In this document: positions 42,239 to 54,100 of the stretch, piece by piece
Numbering within the stretch: the stretch's first letter is position 1
Layout: each line of letters starts with the position of its first letter
The notes under the pieces: generated by a model
The model's input: the letters and a program-made list of their open reading frames with translations, nothing else
What the model was told of the DNA's origin: nothing
Databases searched by the model: none
Assembly (NCBI RefSeq): GCF_004354085.1
Contig: NZ_SMSE01000002.1
Span: forward strand, 806,001 to 870,000
DNA from: Seongchinamella unica
GTDB taxonomy: Bacteria > Pseudomonadota > Gammaproteobacteria > Pseudomonadales > Halieaceae
Reading direction: 5' to 3'
Length of the DNA: 64,000 nt
Made by a program: the position numbers and the translations under genes

Positions 42239-43318
42239 TTACTGTTGTCGGGCCGGGGCTTCCTGCAGGTAGGGCGCAAACGCCTCGCTATAACGGCTGC
42301 TGAAACCCTGTCCTTGCCGCTGAATCAAATATACCGCCAATCCCTGTGCCTGCGCTACCGTGAGCGCTTCCTGCTCGCCCAGTACCGTGAGTGCTGTGGC
42401 CCAGGCGTCGGCGAGCATGGCACTGGGGTGGACAACAGTTACCGAGACAAGTTCATGTGCCACCGGCTGGCCACTGCGCGGGTCGATACTGTGGGAATAG
42501 CGAACACCATCCACTTCAAAGAAGTTCCGGTAGTCGCCGGAGGTAGCTACCGCGACATTACCCAGGTAAATGGTGCGTGCAATCCCCATTTTCCCGACTT
42601 CGGGTTGTTCAATGGCGATACGCCAGCTATCGCCCCGTGGGCTGTGCCCGGACAGACGCATCTCCCCGCCCACTTCCACCATGTAATTGCTGATGCCCTC
42701 GCCGGTGAGATAGCGGGCGATTTCGTCAACCGCAAAACCCTTGGCGATGGAAGAGAAATCCAGGTATACGTCGGTATCCTTGCGCAGCCGTTGTCCCTCT
42801 CCGTCCACCTGCAGATAGTCCTGCCCAACCCGCGCCATAGCGGAGTTGATCGCCGCCTCCGCAGGAGGTTCGGGCGCCTCTCCGGGCGGACCAAACCCCC
42901 ACAGGTTGACCAGCGGGCCCACCGTGACATCGTAGGCACCACCGGACTGCCAACCGATAGCCATGGCTGCTGACAGCACCTGGTAAAAGCCATCGGAAAC
43001 AGGGAACCATTGACCGACCTCACTGCGATTGAAACGCGATATTTCAGAGTCCGCGCGGTACGTGGACATGCTGGCGTTGACCGACTCCAGCAGCGCCCCG
43101 ACATCGGCCTGTATCTGCTGTTCATCCAGCGCAGAACCGGACGGCAGCAACAGGGTCACGGACCAGGTGGTGCCCATGGTCTGGCCGCCGAGTTTGAGCA
43201 GGCTGTCCTCGCGGGCACAGCCGGCAAGCGCAACCAGCAGCAATCCGAACAGACCGGCGCGGATGTAAAAAAGCCACTCGCAGGAGTGGCTTTTGGCTTG
43301 AGGAATGTTGCGCCGCAT
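42239..43318 (-). CDS. apbE: FAD:protein FMN transferase ApbE (lipoprotein)
   Basis: 359 residues. Lipoprotein signal peptide (GLFGLLLVALAGC), then the ApbE fold with GGQTMGTTWSV, DFSSIAKGFAVDEIARYL and GGEMRLSG. It attaches FMN through a phosphodiester to threonines of NqrB and NqrC. The ATG at 43318 overlaps the nqrF stop (TGATG). A strong terminator-like hairpin (43267-43294) falls inside codons about 9-18, before the lipobox, and no alternative start after it would keep the signal peptide. Confidence 0.9.
   Translation of the reverse strand: MRRNIPQAKSHSCEWLFYIRAGLFGLLLVALAGCAREDSLLKLGGQTMGTTWSVTLLLPSGSALDEQQIQADVGALLESVNASMSTYRADSEISRFNRSEVGQWFPVSDGFYQVLSAAMAIGWQSGGAYDVTVGPLVNLWGFGPPGEAPEPPAEAAINSAMARVGQDYLQVDGEGQRLRKDTDVYLDFSSIAKGFAVDEIARYLTGEGISNYMVEVGGEMRLSGHSPRGDSWRIAIEQPEVGKMGIARTIYLGNVAVATSGDYRNFFEVDGVRYSHSIDPRSGQPVAHELVSVTVVHPSAMLADAWATALTVLGEQEALTVAQAQGLAVYLIQRQGQGFSSRYSEAFAPYLQEAPARQQ
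43267..43294 (-). terminator. Intrinsic-terminator-like hairpin inside the apbE 5' coding region
   Basis: On the minus strand the stem AAAAGCCACTC (43294-43284) pairs perfectly with GAGTGGCTTTT (43279-43269) around a 4-base loop, and is followed by further T residues. It lies 24 bases after the nqrF stop. It has the full form of a Rho-independent terminator in both directions. In the minus direction it would end nqrF messages unless ribosomes moving into apbE prevent folding. Confidence 0.7.
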
Positions 43319-44541
43319 CAGCCGCCGAAATCGTCCAGCATGATGTTTTCCGGTTCGACACCGAGGTCGGTCAGCATCTGGATGACCGCCGCATTCATCA
43401 TCGGCGGCCCACACATGTAGTATTCACAATCTTCAGGTGCCGGATGGTCCTTGAGGTACTCCTCGTAAAGCACATTGTGGATAAAGCCGGTCAGGCCTTC
43501 CCAGTTGTCCTCGGGCTGAGGATCAGACAGGGCAACATGCCATTCGAAGTTATCGTTTTCTGCCGCCAGCGTGTCGTAATCCTCCACGTAGAACATCTCC
43601 CGCAGTGAACGGGCACCGTACCAGAAAGAGATCTTGCGCTTGGAGTGGAGGCGCTTGAGCTGGTCGAAAATGTGTGAGCGCATGGGCGCCATACCGGCAC
43701 CGCCGCCGATGAACACCATTTCGGCATCGGTGTCCTTGGCGAAAAACTCACCAAAGGGACCGTAAACGGTCACCTTGTCGCCGGGCTTGAGGCCAAACAC
43801 CCAGGAGGACATCTGGCCGGGCGGGATACCTTCACTGCCGGGAGGCGGAGTGGCGATACGGATATTGAACTTGACCACGCCCTTCTCTTCGGGATAGTTG
43901 GCCATGGAGTAGGCGCGTATCACCGGTTCCTTGACGATGGATTCGTGCTTGAAGAAGTTAAAGTGCTCCCAGTCACCCCGGTACTCTTCCTCGATATCGA
44001 AGTCGGAGTACTTCACGTGGTGTGGTGGGCACTCCAGCTGCACGTAACCACCGGCGCGAAAATCGACGTTCTCTCCCTCAGGCAGACGCAGCGTCAGTTC
44101 CTTGATAAACGTGGCAACATTGGGGTTGGACTCTACCGTGCACTCCCACTGTTTCACCCCGAAGACTTCCTCAGGCACTTCGATTTTCATATCCTGCTTG
44201 ACGGCAGCCTGACAGGACAGGCGCCAGCCCTCAGCAGCGTCGCGCTTGGTGAAGTGAGATTCCTCGGTGGGCAGCATGGAGCCACCGCCCTCCTTGATGA
44301 TGCATTTGCACTGGGCGCAGGTACCGCCGCCACCGCAGGCGGAAGGCAGAAACAGGCCGGACTCGGACAGGGTCTGCAGCAGCTTGCCGCCAGCGGGAAC
44401 GGTAATCGTTTTCTCGCCGTTGATTTCGATATTGACGTCGCCAGAGCTCACCAGGGAGGAACGGGCAACGAGAATAACCGCCACCAGTGCCAGCACGATG
44501 GCAGTGAACATCACCACGCCGAATATAATTGTCATATCCAT
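43318..44541 (-). CDS. nqrF: Na+-translocating NADH:quinone reductase subunit F
   Basis: 407 residues. An N-terminal membrane span is followed by a [2Fe-2S] ferredoxin domain (cysteines in [13 protein letters not shown] and later LSCQA), an FAD domain (RAYSMANYP) and an NADH-binding domain ([24 protein letters not shown]). It is the electron entry point of the pump, oxidising NADH. ATG 44541, with ATG 44535 two codons on as an alternative. Gap of 16 bases to nqrE. Confidence 0.95.
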   Translation of the reverse strand: MDMTIIFGVVMFTAIVLALVAVILVARSSLVSSGDVNIEINGEKTITVPAGGKLLQTLSESGLFLPSACGGGGTCAQCKCIIKEGGGSMLPTEESHFTKRDAAEGWRLSCQAAVKQDMKIEVPEEVFGVKQWECTVESNPNVATFIKELTLRLPEGENVDFRAGGYVQLECPPHHVKYSDFDIEEEYRGDWEHFNFFKHESIVKEPVIRAYSMANYPEEKGVVKFNIRIATPPPGSEGIPPGQMSSWVFGLKPGDKVTVYGPFGEFFAKDTDAEMVFIGGGAGMAPMRSHIFDQLKRLHSKRKISFWYGARSLREMFYVEDYDTLAAENDNFEWHVALSDPQPEDNWEGLTGFIHNVLYEEYLKDHPAPEDCEYYMCGPPMMNAAVIQMLTDLGVEPENIMLDDFGG

Positions 44542-44557
44542 ATCAGTTCAATCCCGC

Positions 44558-45166
44558 TTAGATATCGATGCCGCCAAAGGACATGAAGCCCAGTGACATG
44601 AGGCCGACGATGATGAATGTAATACCCAGCCCCTGCAGGCCGTCGGGTACGTCCGAGTACTTCAACTTCTCACGAATACCGGCCAGGGCAACAATGGCCA
44701 GCGCCCAACCGACGCCGGCACCGGCGCCGAAGACAACGGACTCAGCGAAGTTGTAGTCCCGCTCGACCATGAACAGGGAGGCACCGAGAATCGCGCAATT
44801 CACCGTGATCAGCGGCAGGAATACGCCCAGCGCGTTGTAGAGCGCGGGCACGTACTTGTCGAGGAACATCTCCAGAATTTGCACCAGCGCCGCGATCACA
44901 CCGATGTAGGACAGTAATCCCAGGAAGCTCAGGTCCAGGTCGGGGTATCCGGCCCAGGCCAGCGCCCCGTCTGCCAGCAGGTAGTTGTAGATCAGGTTGT
45001 TCACCGGAACCGTAATGGTCAGCACAACGACGACGGCGACACCGAGGCCAAAGGCCGCCTGGATCTTCTTGGACACCGCCAGGAAGGTACACATACCCAG
45101 GAAGAAGGCCAGCGCCATGTTCTCGATAAAGATCGAGCGAACGAACAAACTCAGCAAAGCTTCCAT
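44558..45166 (-). CDS. nqrE: Na+-translocating NADH:quinone reductase subunit E
   Basis: 202 residues with six membrane spans. The conserved Cys pair at GMCTFLAV (about residue 26) and [11 protein letters not shown] (about residue 120) is where NqrD/NqrE hold an intramembrane iron centre. It also begins [25 protein letters not shown] in the usual way (shown here in two parts: [12 protein letters not shown] and [13 protein letters not shown]). One base separates it from nqrD. Confidence 0.93.
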   Translation of the reverse strand: MEALLSLFVRSIFIENMALAFFLGMCTFLAVSKKIQAAFGLGVAVVVVLTITVPVNNLIYNYLLADGALAWAGYPDLDLSFLGLLSYIGVIAALVQILEMFLDKYVPALYNALGVFLPLITVNCAILGASLFMVERDYNFAESVVFGAGAGVGWALAIVALAGIREKLKYSDVPDGLQGLGITFIIVGLMSLGFMSFGGIDI

Positions 45167-45167
45167 C

Positions 45168-45830
45168 TTAGACGCCCTCCCTCGCTACGGTGTGTTTGGA
45201 CAGTTTGAAGTCAGGCTTCTCCACCTGATCTGTCTTGACGCTGCGCAATATCCAGATAAAACCGCCGATCAGGAAGAAGGCGCTCGGGGGCAACAGCAGC
45301 AGGCCGTTGGGAATGTACCAGCCACCCTCGGTCACCACCGGCAGGATATCAAAGCCCATCAGCTTGCCTGCACCGAACAGTTCACGGACCACCGCGACGC
45401 TGATCAACACCACCGAGTAGCCGAGACCGTTACCGATACCGTCCAGGAAACTGGGCAGCGGCGGGTTTTTCATGGCAAAGGCTTCGGCCCGGCCCATGAC
45501 AATACAGTTGGTGATGATCAGCCCGACAAACACGGACAGCTGCTTGCTGATCCCGTAGGCGTAGGCTTTCAACAACTGGTCTACCACGATAACCAGGGAC
45601 GCGATAATAATCATCTGCACGATGATTCGGATACTGCCCGGAATGTGCTTGCGAATCAGGGAAACGCCGAGGTTGGAAAACGCGGTTACAGAGGTCAGCG
45701 CCACGCACATCACCAGGGTGACCTGCAGCGAAGAGGTCACCGCCAGGGCGCTACAGACGCCGAGGATCTGCAGCGCAATCGGGTTATTCTTGAAAATCGG
45801 ACTCGTCAGTGTCTCTCTTACAGTTTCCAC
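45168..45830 (-). CDS. nqrD: Na+-translocating NADH:quinone reductase subunit D
   Basis: 220 residues with six membrane spans. It carries the partner cysteines of the intramembrane iron centre in LGVCSALAV (about residue 26) and [14 protein letters not shown] (about 108-121). It forms an inverted-topology pair with NqrE in the sodium path. The C-terminus is a short cytoplasmic tail. It follows nqrC by 2 bases. Confidence 0.93.
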   Translation of the reverse strand: METVRETLTSPIFKNNPIALQILGVCSALAVTSSLQVTLVMCVALTSVTAFSNLGVSLIRKHIPGSIRIIVQMIIIASLVIVVDQLLKAYAYGISKQLSVFVGLIITNCIVMGRAEAFAMKNPPLPSFLDGIGNGLGYSVVLISVAVVRELFGAGKLMGFDILPVVTEGGWYIPNGLLLLPPSAFFLIGGFIWILRSVKTDQVEKPDFKLSKHTVAREGV

Positions 45831-45832
45831 GA

Positions 45833-46606
45833 TCAGGCCTCCCCGGATTTCAGGTTGTTAAGGAATGGCTCGAAGCCGTTTTCACCCAGCCAGAACTCAA
45901 CCAGGTTGGACACGCCGCGGGTGGTCAGCGTTGCGCCCGCCAGGCCATCAACCTGGTACTCGGCATTGTTGGCGCCAGGATCCACGGTACCCTTGATCAC
46001 CGACAGTTCCATCTCGCCATCCTTGTAAACCTGTTTGCCTTGCCACAGGGATTTCCAGCGCGGGTTATCCACCTCGCCGCCCAGTCCGGGGGTTTCCTTG
46101 TGCTCGTAGAAACCAATACCCGCAACCGTATTGGCATCGCCTTCCAGGGCGATAAAGCCGTACAGGGTGCCCCACAGGCCGTATCCGTGAATAGGCAGGA
46201 TAATCTTGTCGATATCACCGTCCGCGCCTTCAGCCAGGTAAACCAGCGCGTAGTGCTCACGGCGGAACACCTTGGCAATGTCCTCATCCGTGCTCAGCTT
46301 GTCGGACATGGATGAGTCCTTGGCGGCCGAGCGCTGGTCGTAACTGGCTGGATCCACCTCGTCGGTGAACTTACCGGTACGCAGGTCGACTACCCGGGTC
46401 GTCATCTGGGCGAACTGCTCTTCCACGCTGGCGCCCTCTTCCAGCATGCCCGCCGCCGACAGAATATTGCGCTTGCGGTCCAGGGACTGGTTGGCCTCTT
46501 GCGCAGGCTTCAGTACTACCGCGGCGGTGGATACGACGACCGAGCAGACAATGCAGAGAGAGAATGCAACGATCAGGGTCTTGGAAATGCTGTCATTACT
46601 GGACAC
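45833..46606 (-). CDS. nqrC: Na+-translocating NADH:quinone reductase subunit C
   Basis: 257 residues. One N-terminal span is followed by a periplasmic FMN-binding domain; the covalent FMN site is the Thr of [10 protein letters not shown] near residue 221, the target of ApbE. The start is read as GTG 46606, with GGAGG 7 bases upstream; a TTG at 46612 is too close to that site. It overlaps the nqrB end by 11 bases. Confidence 0.93.
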   Translation of the reverse strand: MSSNDSISKTLIVAFSLCIVCSVVVSTAAVVLKPAQEANQSLDRKRNILSAAGMLEEGASVEEQFAQMTTRVVDLRTGKFTDEVDPASYDQRSAAKDSSMSDKLSTDEDIAKVFRREHYALVYLAEGADGDIDKIILPIHGYGLWGTLYGFIALEGDANTVAGIGFYEHKETPGLGGEVDNPRWKSLWQGKQVYKDGEMELSVIKGTVDPGANNAEYQVDGLAGATLTTRGVSNLVEFWLGENGFEPFLNNLKSGEA

Positions 46607-47792
46607 GTGCAAGCCTCCTCTTGATATTTGCCTGAACCGCGAAATGATCCATCAACGGCGCGAACAGGTTGGCGAACAGAATAGCCAGCATGATGCCCTC
46701 CGGGAACGCCGGGTTAACGACGCGAATCAACACCGTCATCAGGCCGATAAGAATGCCGAAGGCCCACTTGCCGGCATTGGTCATCGCCGCGGATACCGGA
46801 TCGGTGGCCATAAAAATCATGCCGAAGGCAAAACCGCCCGTTACCAGATGCCAGTACCAGGGCATTGCGAATGCGGGGTTGGAATCAGAACCGACCATGT
46901 TGAACAGGGTGCTCAGGGTCACCATGCCCAGGAAAACACCGAGAACAATCCGCCAGGAGGCGATCCGGGTTGCCAGCAGGATGAAGCCGCCTATCAGGAT
47001 GGCCAGGGTAGAGGTTTCGCCCACTGAACCGGGAATCGTGCCCAGGAAGGCGTCAGCCCAGGAGAAGGTCGATTGCAGCGCCGCCATGCCGTCGGAAGCC
47101 ACGATAGACAGCGGCGTCGCCGCCGTGTATCCATCTACCGCCACCCAAACCGTATCGCCTGAAAGCTGGGCCGGATAGGCGAAATAGAGAAAGGCGCGTC
47201 CGGTCAGTGCCGGATTGAGGAAGTTCTTGCCGGTACCACCGAAGACTTCCTTGCCGATCACGACACCGAAGCTGATACCCATGGCCACCTGCCACAGGGG
47301 AATATCCGGGGGACAGATCAGGGCGAACAGGATAGAGGTCACAAAAAAGCCCTCGTTAACCTCGTGTCCCCGTTTCATGGCGAACAGGACTTCCCAGAAA
47401 CCGCCCACCACAAAAGTCACTGCATAGATGGGCACGAAGAACACCGCGCCGTACCAGAAACAGTGCCACAGGCTGCTGGCGTCGTAACCGCCGAGCAACT
47501 CGATCAACCAACCGCGCCAACCCTCCACGCTGGCACCGGCGGCCATCACGTCGGTGGCCTGGAAACCCAGGTTCCACATGCCGTAAAACATGGCGGGAAA
47601 AGCGGCCAGCCAGACGGTGATCATGATGCGCTTGAGATCAATCCCGTCGCGCACGTGGGCCGTACTTCTGGTTACCGAACCGGGAGAATAGAAGATGGTG
47701 TCCACTGCTTCATACAGTGCATACCAGTTCTGGAGCCTGCCACCCTCGGTAAAGTTGTGCTCGATACTGTCAAGAAACTTGCGCAATCCCAC
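46596..47792 (-). CDS. nqrB: Na+-translocating NADH:quinone reductase subunit B
   Basis: 398 residues with about ten membrane spans. Opening motif [21 protein letters not shown] (given as [10 protein letters not shown] and [11 protein letters not shown]) and covalent FMN site in [10 protein letters not shown] (about residue 216-225). It forms the main sodium channel and binds riboflavin/FMN. Usual NqrB reads TGATPL at the FMN site; here Gly is Ala, a mild change. Three bases after nqrA. Confidence 0.94.
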   Translation of the reverse strand: MGLRKFLDSIEHNFTEGGRLQNWYALYEAVDTIFYSPGSVTRSTAHVRDGIDLKRIMITVWLAAFPAMFYGMWNLGFQATDVMAAGASVEGWRGWLIELLGGYDASSLWHCFWYGAVFFVPIYAVTFVVGGFWEVLFAMKRGHEVNEGFFVTSILFALICPPDIPLWQVAMGISFGVVIGKEVFGGTGKNFLNPALTGRAFLYFAYPAQLSGDTVWVAVDGYTAATPLSIVASDGMAALQSTFSWADAFLGTIPGSVGETSTLAILIGGFILLATRIASWRIVLGVFLGMVTLSTLFNMVGSDSNPAFAMPWYWHLVTGGFAFGMIFMATDPVSAAMTNAGKWAFGILIGLMTVLIRVVNPAFPEGIMLAILFANLFAPLMDHFAVQANIKRRLARVQ

Positions 47793-47795
47793 GTC

Positions 47796-49139
47796 TCAAC
47801 CCTCCTTTTCGATCAGCGTCAGGTTATCCCGCAGGATAGGACCATATTCATACTTGCCGGCACACACATAGGTGCACAGGGCGAGATCTTCCTCCTCCAG
47901 TTCCAGGCAACCCAGGCTCTGGGCGGTTTCTGTATCGCCCACGATCAGCGAACGCAGCAGCTGGGTGGGGAGAATATCCAGTGGCATGATCGTCTCGTAC
48001 TGACCCACCGGCACCATGGCACGTTCGGAACCGTTGGTGTTGGTCGTCATGGCCAGTGGCTTGCAGCCGAAGAAATTGCTCAGGTATATGCCCAGGCTGG
48101 AGTGCTTTTTCACGCCGGGAGACAACCAGCCCATGAACTCGCGTTCGCGGCCTTCCAGCAACACCGACACCTGGTTGTGATAACGACCGAGGTAGGCGGT
48201 ACCGGTGGAGACACCGCGTCCACCGAGCACCGAGCCCGAGATAATCCGGTTGTCACCATCCTTGACCTCGCCCGCGCACAAAGCCTGCAGGTCGACACCC
48301 AGGCGCGTGCGCAGCAGACGCGGGTTGTCAACCTGGGGACCGGCCAGGGCAATGACCCGCTCGGTATACAGGCGGCCGTCCAGGAACAGGCGGCCGATGG
48401 CGATCACGTCCTGGTAGCCGATCTGCCACACTACCTTGCTGGCACTGACACCTTCCAGGAAGTGGATATGGGTTCCGGCGAGGCCTGCCGGGTGGGGCCC
48501 GTCAAACTGGGCCAGTTCCATATTGCCGGCGTTTCCGCTAGGCACGCTGGCCCCTGCCGCGGCACACACATAGACCTTGCCGCTGGTAAGTCTGGCGAGG
48601 ATGTCCTGTCCGAGGGCAAATGCGTCGGCTTGTTCGGCAATAATGACGGCGGGATCGGGGGCCAGCGGATGGGTATCCATCGCGGTGACAAAAATTGCAG
48701 CGGCCTCGCTATCAATCGCCGGCACCTTGCTGAAGGGTCGGGTGCGCAGCGACGTCCACTGGCCACTCTCGATCAGCTGCGCTCGAATGGTCGCGGGGTC
48801 CAGGGCGGCGGCTTCCTGTGCGCTGTAAGTGCCGAAAGATTCCGCCTCATCACCTTCAATATCGATGACCACCGATTGCAGGACCCGTCGGGCGCCGCGG
48901 TTAATGGCCGAGACCACCCCGGAAGCGGGTGCGGTATAACCAACACCTTCGGTCTTCTTGTCGGTGAACAGTAGCTGGCCGAGCTTGACCCGGTCACCTT
49001 CCTGCACGGCCATGGTGGGCTTCATACCGACATAGTCGAATCCGACAAGCGCGACCGCGCGCGCCGCAGGTGCATCTTCAATAACTTGCTGGGGAGCTCC
49101 CTGGATAGGGATATCCATACCCCGCTTGATCTTGATCAT
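47796..49139 (-). CDS. nqrA: Na+-translocating NADH:quinone reductase subunit A
   Basis: 447 residues, soluble, with the NqrA pattern: [18 protein letters not shown] at the N-terminus, then [18 protein letters not shown] (about 62-79) and [21 protein letters not shown] near residues 359-379 (given in parts FFGCKPLAM and [12 protein letters not shown]). It covers the cytoplasmic face of NqrB and takes part in quinone binding. First gene of the operon, with a leader of about 145 bases. Confidence 0.95.
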   Translation of the reverse strand: MIKIKRGMDIPIQGAPQQVIEDAPAARAVALVGFDYVGMKPTMAVQEGDRVKLGQLLFTDKKTEGVGYTAPASGVVSAINRGARRVLQSVVIDIEGDEAESFGTYSAQEAAALDPATIRAQLIESGQWTSLRTRPFSKVPAIDSEAAAIFVTAMDTHPLAPDPAVIIAEQADAFALGQDILARLTSGKVYVCAAAGASVPSGNAGNMELAQFDGPHPAGLAGTHIHFLEGVSASKVVWQIGYQDVIAIGRLFLDGRLYTERVIALAGPQVDNPRLLRTRLGVDLQALCAGEVKDGDNRIISGSVLGGRGVSTGTAYLGRYHNQVSVLLEGREREFMGWLSPGVKKHSSLGIYLSNFFGCKPLAMTTNTNGSERAMVPVGQYETIMPLDILPTQLLRSLIVGDTETAQSLGCLELEEEDLALCTYVCAGKYEYGPILRDNLTLIEKEG

Positions 49140-49514
49140 ACGATCTGCCTACAGAACTTGTGTGTGAGTGGACCGGGGACGACTTCAGGGAACAAATCTA
49201 CTGAATAACAGCTGCAATGGCCACTGCCGCACTGGTGTTTTCTGCCACCGCGGGATGGCAAATGATGCCACCTGTCCCAAAACCGCGCGCATTATAGGGG
49301 AAGCGACCTTAAAAGGCCACATTCCGTCCGTCAGTTCTTTGATTTTGAACAGGTTTTAGTGCTGTTTGCCGACCTTCGACAGAGGCGCCGAACAGGGTGT
49401 ACAGTCCCCCGCGTGGCGCCGGGCGGAGGCAATGGCCGCCGGACCGCCCCCGGAGGCGGGACAGGGCGACTAACGCCAGCCCCGGCGCGGACTGCCAGCG
49501 GCCCTGGAGCGGGG
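49140..49514. other. Intergenic region between gap and nqrA
   Basis: 375 bases without a convincing gene. The part next to nqrA (49140-49290) would be its leader and contains short inverted repeats, including TGGCA-AATGA-TGCCA at 49256-49270. A -10 box is at 49291-49296. The part nearer gap (49380-49514) is very GC-rich with possible hairpins such as AGCCCCG/CGGGGCT, which could help end the GAPDH transcript, but there is no run of T after them. No riboswitch class recognised. Confidence 0.5.
49291..49296 (-). promoter_or_regulatory. Probable -10 box of the nqr operon promoter
   Basis: TATAAT on the minus strand, flanked by CCC and GCGCGC. No clear -35 box is present 16-18 bp upstream, so an activator may be needed or the promoter may be wrongly placed. 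Expected start at about 49284. Confidence 0.4.
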
Positions 49515-50987
49515 CTACCAGTCCTCTTTCGGGTACACCGCGTAGTGAATGCCGGCCATCTGCTCCAGAATCCGGTGTACCTGGCAGCTGTAACCGAACT
49601 CGTTGTCGTACCACAGGTACAGCACCGCCTGGTTGCCATTCACGATTGTCGCCTGGGCATCAAAAATACAGGCGTGGCGGGAGCCTACGAAGTCGGTGGA
49701 CACCACCTCCGGCGAATTGGAAAAGTCGATCTGCTTGCGCAGGGGAGAGTGCAGGGCCTGGGTGCGCATAAACTCATTGACCTCTTCCGCGGTGGTTTCC
49801 CGATTCAGCGTCAGGTTGAGAATTGCCATCGACACATTGGGTGTGGGAACCCGGATCGCATTACCGGTGAGACGGCCGACCAGCTGCGGTAACACCTTGC
49901 CCACCGCCTTGGCGGCACCGGTCTCGGTCAGCACCATGTTCAGCGGTGCGGCGCGGCCACGGCGCGATGCCTTGTGGTAATTGTCGATCAGGTTCTGGTC
50001 GTTGGTGAAAGCGTGTACGGTCTCCACGTGGCCGGCGCTGATACCGAACTCGTCGTCCATGGCTTTCAGCGGGGGGGCGATGGCATTGGTGGTACAGGAG
50101 GCCGCCGAAATAATGGTATCGCTCGGTGCGATAATGTCATGGTTGATGCCATGAACCACGTTTTTCAGGTTTCCCTTGCCCGGAGCCGTCAGGATCACCT
50201 TGGACACGCCTTTACTTTTCAGGTGCAGCGACAGGCCCTCCTCATCACGCCAGACACCGGTATTATCGACCACGATAGCGTTATTGATCCCGTACTCGGT
50301 GTAATCGATGCTGTCAGGGCTGTCGGCATAGATCACCTTGACCTCGTTACCGTTGGCGACAAAGCTCTGGCGCTCCTCGTCCACGCGAATGGTGCCGTCG
50401 AATGCACCGTGAATTGAATCACGGCGCAACAGACTGGCACGCTTGACCAGGTCATTGGGGGCCTTGCCCTTACGCACCACAACCGCCCTCAGGCGCAGGG
50501 TATCGCCGCCGTCGGTCTTGTCGATGAGGATACGGGCCATCAACCGACCGATACGGCCAAAACCGTACAGCACCACGTCCTGTGGCTGTTCCAGTGGTTT
50601 GTCTTTGGAACCGATGTCGTCCGCCACTTCCCGGCGCACGTACTCCTCGATACTCAGGCCCTCACCGGCGCCCTTTTCGTAGTAGTTCACCGCCAGCCGG
50701 CCTATGTCGATATGGGCGGGCCCCAGGTCCAGCTTGCACAATTCGGTCAGGATGGGAAAGGTCTCGAACTCGGACAACTCGTTCGCTTCGACCTGGCGCA
50801 CGTAGCGGTGGTCCTTCATGATCTCCAGCACGGAGCGATTGACCAGGGATTTGCCATAGATATAGCACTTGACGCTTTTTTCCCGGGCCAGGCTCCCTAC
50901 CAGGGGGATCATGCCTTCAGCGAGGGCTTCGCGTTCTTTCCAGTCCTTGAAGTAATCGGCTGGACGTTCTCTCTTGCGGTCGTTCAC
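49515..50987 (-). CDS. Glyceraldehyde-3-phosphate dehydrogenase with N-terminal extension
   Basis: 490 residues. Residues about 1-135 form an extra N-terminal domain; then a GAPDH core with GFGRIGR (142-148), catalytic Cys298 in SAASCTTNA, and YDNEFGYS near the C-terminus. The extended form is known in Pseudomonas (PA3001-like), where it also sits between nqr and mfd. It may favour the gluconeogenic direction, which is inference. GTG start at 50987, with AAGGA upstream. Divergent from mfd. Confidence 0.88.
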   Translation of the reverse strand: MNDRKRERPADYFKDWKEREALAEGMIPLVGSLAREKSVKCYIYGKSLVNRSVLEIMKDHRYVRQVEANELSEFETFPILTELCKLDLGPAHIDIGRLAVNYYEKGAGEGLSIEEYVRREVADDIGSKDKPLEQPQDVVLYGFGRIGRLMARILIDKTDGGDTLRLRAVVVRKGKAPNDLVKRASLLRRDSIHGAFDGTIRVDEERQSFVANGNEVKVIYADSPDSIDYTEYGINNAIVVDNTGVWRDEEGLSLHLKSKGVSKVILTAPGKGNLKNVVHGINHDIIAPSDTIISAASCTTNAIAPPLKAMDDEFGISAGHVETVHAFTNDQNLIDNYHKASRRGRAAPLNMVLTETGAAKAVGKVLPQLVGRLTGNAIRVPTPNVSMAILNLTLNRETTAEEVNEFMRTQALHSPLRKQIDFSNSPEVVSTDFVGSRHACIFDAQATIVNGNQAVLYLWYDNEFGYSCQVHRILEQMAGIHYAVYPKEDW

Positions 50988-51155
50988 GGTTTGTAAGTCC
51001 TTAGCGGTGGTAAGGGGCGCGTATTATCGTCTGATGGCAATGGCCACGCAAGCCGCCTGCGACCCATATCGACTATCGATAGCGGCAATAAACTGGTGGC
51101 CTTTGCAGGCGCCGCGCTACAATGCGCCCCCACGTTCAATTTCCGAAGCACTGGT

Positions 51156-54100
51156 ATGTTCACATCCCTGGTCCAGGCGACGCCCTGGCCGCATCAATCC
51201 GGCACCCGCACCGCCCTCGGACCCTTTTACGGCGGCGCCGATGCGCGCTGTATCGCCGAACTGGCAGACCCCTCCCGGCTGCTGGTGGTCATTACCGCGG
51301 ACACCAGCGCCGCCCTGGCCCTGGAGAGGGAGCTGCCCTTTTACCTGGACCGGGCGCTGGAGGTCCTGGCGTTCCCGGACTGGGAGACCCTGCCCTACGA
51401 CAACTTTTCGCCCCACCAGGACATTGTTTCCGAGCGACTGAGCACCCTCTACCGCCTGCCGCGCTGCAAAGGCGGCGTGCTGATCGTCCCGGTGCCCACG
51501 CTGATGCACCGGTTGCCACCGACCCACTACGTGGCGGGATCCAGCCTGCTACTGGAACAGGGGCAGACCATTGAGCTGGACAGTTTCCGGCGCAACCTGG
51601 AGCGCAACGGGTATCGCAACGTGGAGACGGTGTTCGAACACGGTGAATTTGCCCTGCGCGGCTCGCTGTTCGACATTTTTCCCATGGGGTCCACCCTGCC
51701 CTACCGAATCGACCTGCTGGACGATGAGGTCGACACCCTGCGAACCTTCGACCCCGAAACCCAGCGCACGGTGGAGAAGGTAACGGCCATCAATATGCTG
51801 CCGGCACGGGAATACCCGCTGGACAGCAGTGCGATCACCCGCTTCCAGATGAACTGGTGGGACGCCTTCGATGTGGATCACGACAGCTGCCCCACCTATG
51901 TGGAGGTCAGCGCCGGACGCAGCCCCGGAGGTTGCGAGTACTACCTGCCCCTGTTTTTCGACCAATGTGCAACCCTGTTTGACTACCTGCCGGAGGATGC
52001 CGCGGTCATCGCCACCGGCGACCATCACAAGGCCGCAGAGCATTTCTGGCAGGAAGTGGGCAGCCGCTTCCAGGAATATGGCATCGACCCGCGCCGACCA
52101 CTGCTACCGCCCGCGAAAGGGTTCCTCCCTGTGGAGGAATTTTACCGCCAGCTGAAACAGTTCTCGGTACTGGAACTGCGCCATACCCCGGACGCCCCGG
52201 TACACCAGAAAACCCCCGTACTGCCCCCGCCGGACCTGGCCACTGACCAGACAGTGACCTCGGCCGCGGCCAACCTGGCCCGGTTCATCGGCGAGCACCA
52301 CGGGCCGGTGCTGCTGTGTGCCGAATCCGCCGGGCGCCGGGAAATTCTGCTGGAATCCCTCCGGGAACAGGGGCTGGCTCCCCCCATAGTCGCCGGCTGG
52401 CACCAGTTTCTCGCCTCGGGAGAGTCCTTTGCCATTGCCACCGCCCCGCTGGACCGGGGACTGTACTTCGGGCCCGGCAAACCCACCCTGGTCTGTGAAA
52501 CCCAGCTGTTCGGCAACCGGGTCGCCCAGCGCCGCCGACGCCGGGCCAGCACCGAAGCCGCAACTGCCAATGTTTTCCGCGATATTAACGAATTGCGCGA
52601 AGGCGTTCCCGTGGTCCACCTCGAGCATGGGGTCGGTCGCTACGCGGGCCTGCAGACCCTGGCGGTAGACGGCCAGGAGGCCGAATTCCTGACCCTGGAG
52701 TACGCCCGGGGTGCCAAACTCTATGTACCGGTGGCTTCCCTGCACCTCATCAGTCGCTATGCCGGTTCCGACCCTGACCTGGCGCCCCTCCATACCCTGG
52801 GATCGGAGCAATGGGACAAGGCCCGCCGCAAGGCCAGCGAGAAAGCCAACGATATCGCCGCCCAGTTACTGGAAGTGTATGCCCGTCGTGAAGCCAGGCA
52901 GGGCTTCAGCTTCGAGCTGGATGCGGTCGCCTACGACAAGTTCAGCGCCGCTTTTCCGTTTGAGGAAACACCCGACCAGGAGATGACGATTCGCGCGGTG
53001 GTGGAGGATATGTGCAGTCCGCGGGTGATGGACCGCCTGGTGTGCGGTGACGTCGGCTTCGGCAAGACCGAGGTGGCCATGCGCGCCGCCTTCATCGCCA
53101 GCCAGAACAGGAAGCAGGTGGCGGTCCTGGTACCCACCACCCTGCTGGCCCAGCAACATTACAGTTCTTTTTGTGACCGCTTTGCCGACTGGCCGGTAAC
53201 CGTGGAGGTCGTTTCGCGCTTTAAATCCAGCGCCCAGATGAAGGAGGTCTCCAAGCGCATCGCCGCCGGCAAGGTGGATATCCTCGTGGGCACCCACAAG
53301 CTGCTGCAGTCGGATTTTCGCTTCAATGACCTCGGCCTGTTGATCATTGACGAGGAGCACCGCTTCGGGGTCAAGCAAAAAGAGGCCATCAAGGCGCTGC
53401 GCTCCGAGGTCGATATCCTCACCCTCACCGCCACCCCGATTCCGCGCACGCTCAACATGGCCCTGGGCGGCATGCGTGACCTGTCGATTATCGCCACACC
53501 GCCTGCCAGGCGGCTGTCCATCAAGACGTTCGTCCGGGAACACAATATTGCCCTGATCAAGGAGGCGTTACTGCGCGAAACCCTGCGCGGCGGCCAGGTC
53601 TACTATCTGCACAATGAGGTGAAATCCATCGAGGAGAGCGCCCGCAAACTGCAGGAACTGGTTCCCGGCCTCAACGTGGGGGTGGCCCACGGCCAGATGC
53701 GGGAAACCGAACTGGAGCAGGTGATGTCGGCATTTTATCATCAGCGCTACCATATCCTGCTGTGCACCACCATTATTGAAACCGGTATCGACATTCCCAA
53801 TGCCAACACCATTATTATCGAGCGTGCCGATAAATTCGGCCTGGCCCAGTTGCACCAGTTGCGCGGCCGGGTCGGGCGCTCCCATCACCAGGCTTACGCC
53901 TACCTGCTCACCCCGCCACAATCTGCCATTACTGCCGATGCCGGCAAACGGCTTGAGGCAATCGAGGCCGCGGGTGACCTGGGAGCCGGCTACCTGCTCG
54001 CGACCCACGACCTGGAAATACGCGGCGCCGGTGAACTACTGGGTGACGAACAAAGCGGGCAGATTCACTCGGTGGGGTTTTCCCTCTACATGGACATGCT

